This document shows, piece after piece, positions 63,780-64,000 of a stretch of 64,000 nt of DNA; within the stretch, counting starts at the first letter, position 1; each line of letters opens with the position of its first letter. The notes under the pieces are model-generated. The model did no database searches. It saw nothing but the letters and a program-made list of their open reading frames with translations, and was not told where the DNA came from. The stretch comes from CBDCWA01 sp965223255 (GTDB lineage: Bacteria; Pseudomonadota; Alphaproteobacteria; Rhizobiales; Hyphomicrobiaceae), in the NCBI GenBank assembly GCA_965223255.1, contig CBDCWA010000004.1, forward strand, positions 1,364,001-1,428,000, written 5' to 3'. Both the position numbers and the translations under genes were made by a program.

Positions 63780-64000
63780 CTATTTGAGTCCGTGAATAAA
63801 TCCGCGCAGCATCTCATTGAATATCAGTGGTTGCTCGCGAAATGAATGGTGGCCTGCCCGGTTAATCATCTGGAACTGGGACACTCTTTGCTTGGCAGCG
63901 ATCAGATCGAAAAGGGCATAGCCTTGGTCCGCGGTGGCCGTCGGATCATGTGAGCCCCAGATTATTTGCGTTGGCCGCGGCATCCCGTCATCGCGGAGCC
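63780..64000 (-). CDS. Alpha/beta hydrolase, C-terminal fragment
   Basis: The frame is open to the right edge, so the start is outside the window. The catalytic Asp and His are in IIWGSHDPTATAD and INRAGHHSFREQP, the normal C-terminal end of an alpha/beta hydrolase. It precedes the other hydrolase gene by 28 bp on the same strand. Confidence 0.8.
   Translation of the reverse strand, partial: LRDDGMPRPTQIIWGSHDPTATADQGYALFDLIAAKQRVSQFQMINRAGHHSFREQPLIFNEMLRGFIHGLK

Noticed and set aside
1..64000. CRISPR array
   Set aside because: No run of regularly spaced direct repeats with unique spacers was found, and no cas gene was seen.

Overview
The window looks like a chromosomal segment of an alphaproteobacterium, probably of a Rhodospirillales-like lineage. 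This rests on gene content and order: an addB-addA pair with trxA downstream, a MurU-type nucleotidyltransferase beside a TsaE-AmgK fusion, a multi-PAS sensor kinase, a glutathionyl-hydroquinone-reductase-like GST and an FMN-binding glutamate-synthase-like protein. No species is claimed.

Layout. (1) 1-21.6 kb is ordinary core: an SDR fragment, a ThDP enzyme, small membrane proteins, msrA, a Xi-class-like GST, a glutamate-synthase-like protein, trxA, the addA/addB recombination nuclease, murU and tsaE-amgK (cell-wall sugar recycling and tRNA t6A), a PAS histidine kinase, recJ and tRNA-Glu(TTC). (2) 21,629-42,274 is a 20.6 kb island integrated at the 3' end of tRNA-Glu. It is bounded by a 19-bp direct repeat and has its integrase just inside the tRNA. 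It carries an excisionase-like gene, a primase-like gene coupled to a DUF927/TOPRIM helicase, and small HTH and unknown genes. Its cargo includes a three-gene operon of an MqsR-like toxin, an MqsA-like Zn/HTH antitoxin and a ParA-like ATPase with a KGGVGRT Walker A motif and a TPR-like tail, expressed behind two palindromic operators. It also carries a FimB-sized recombinase, a two-TM K+ channel, a minimal metallopeptidase, an IS91-type element, a secreted serine protease, an IS1182-type element, an SRAP/YedK protein and small unknowns. (3) 42.3-52.5 kb begins with a second integrase, broken by one in-frame stop, placed relative to attR just as the intact integrase is placed relative to attL. 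A tandem older element is therefore likely. The stretch continues with an AraC regulator and a methyltransferase, a frameshifted DsrE-like gene, ornithine aminotransferase, an ALDH/cytidylate-kinase chimera, phenylalanine hydroxylase, HPP dioxygenase, an Lrp regulator and arginase, so Phe/Tyr and Arg/ornithine catabolism sit together. (4) 52.5-64 kb holds a universal stress protein, a B12-binding radical SAM protein, a SMI1-like/HEAT protein, and an amidase + dipeptide-type ABC transporter (two permeases and a binding protein) + alpha/beta hydrolase group that runs off the right edge.

The best candidate for an undescribed system is the toxin/antitoxin/KGGVGR-ATPase operon at 28.25-31.13 kb. 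It has a clear two-operator promoter and is cargo of a satellite-like tRNA island. A dispersed intergenic repeat family with an AGCGCTGGG palindromic core occurs inside and outside the island. All calls were made by reading; no database search was run.
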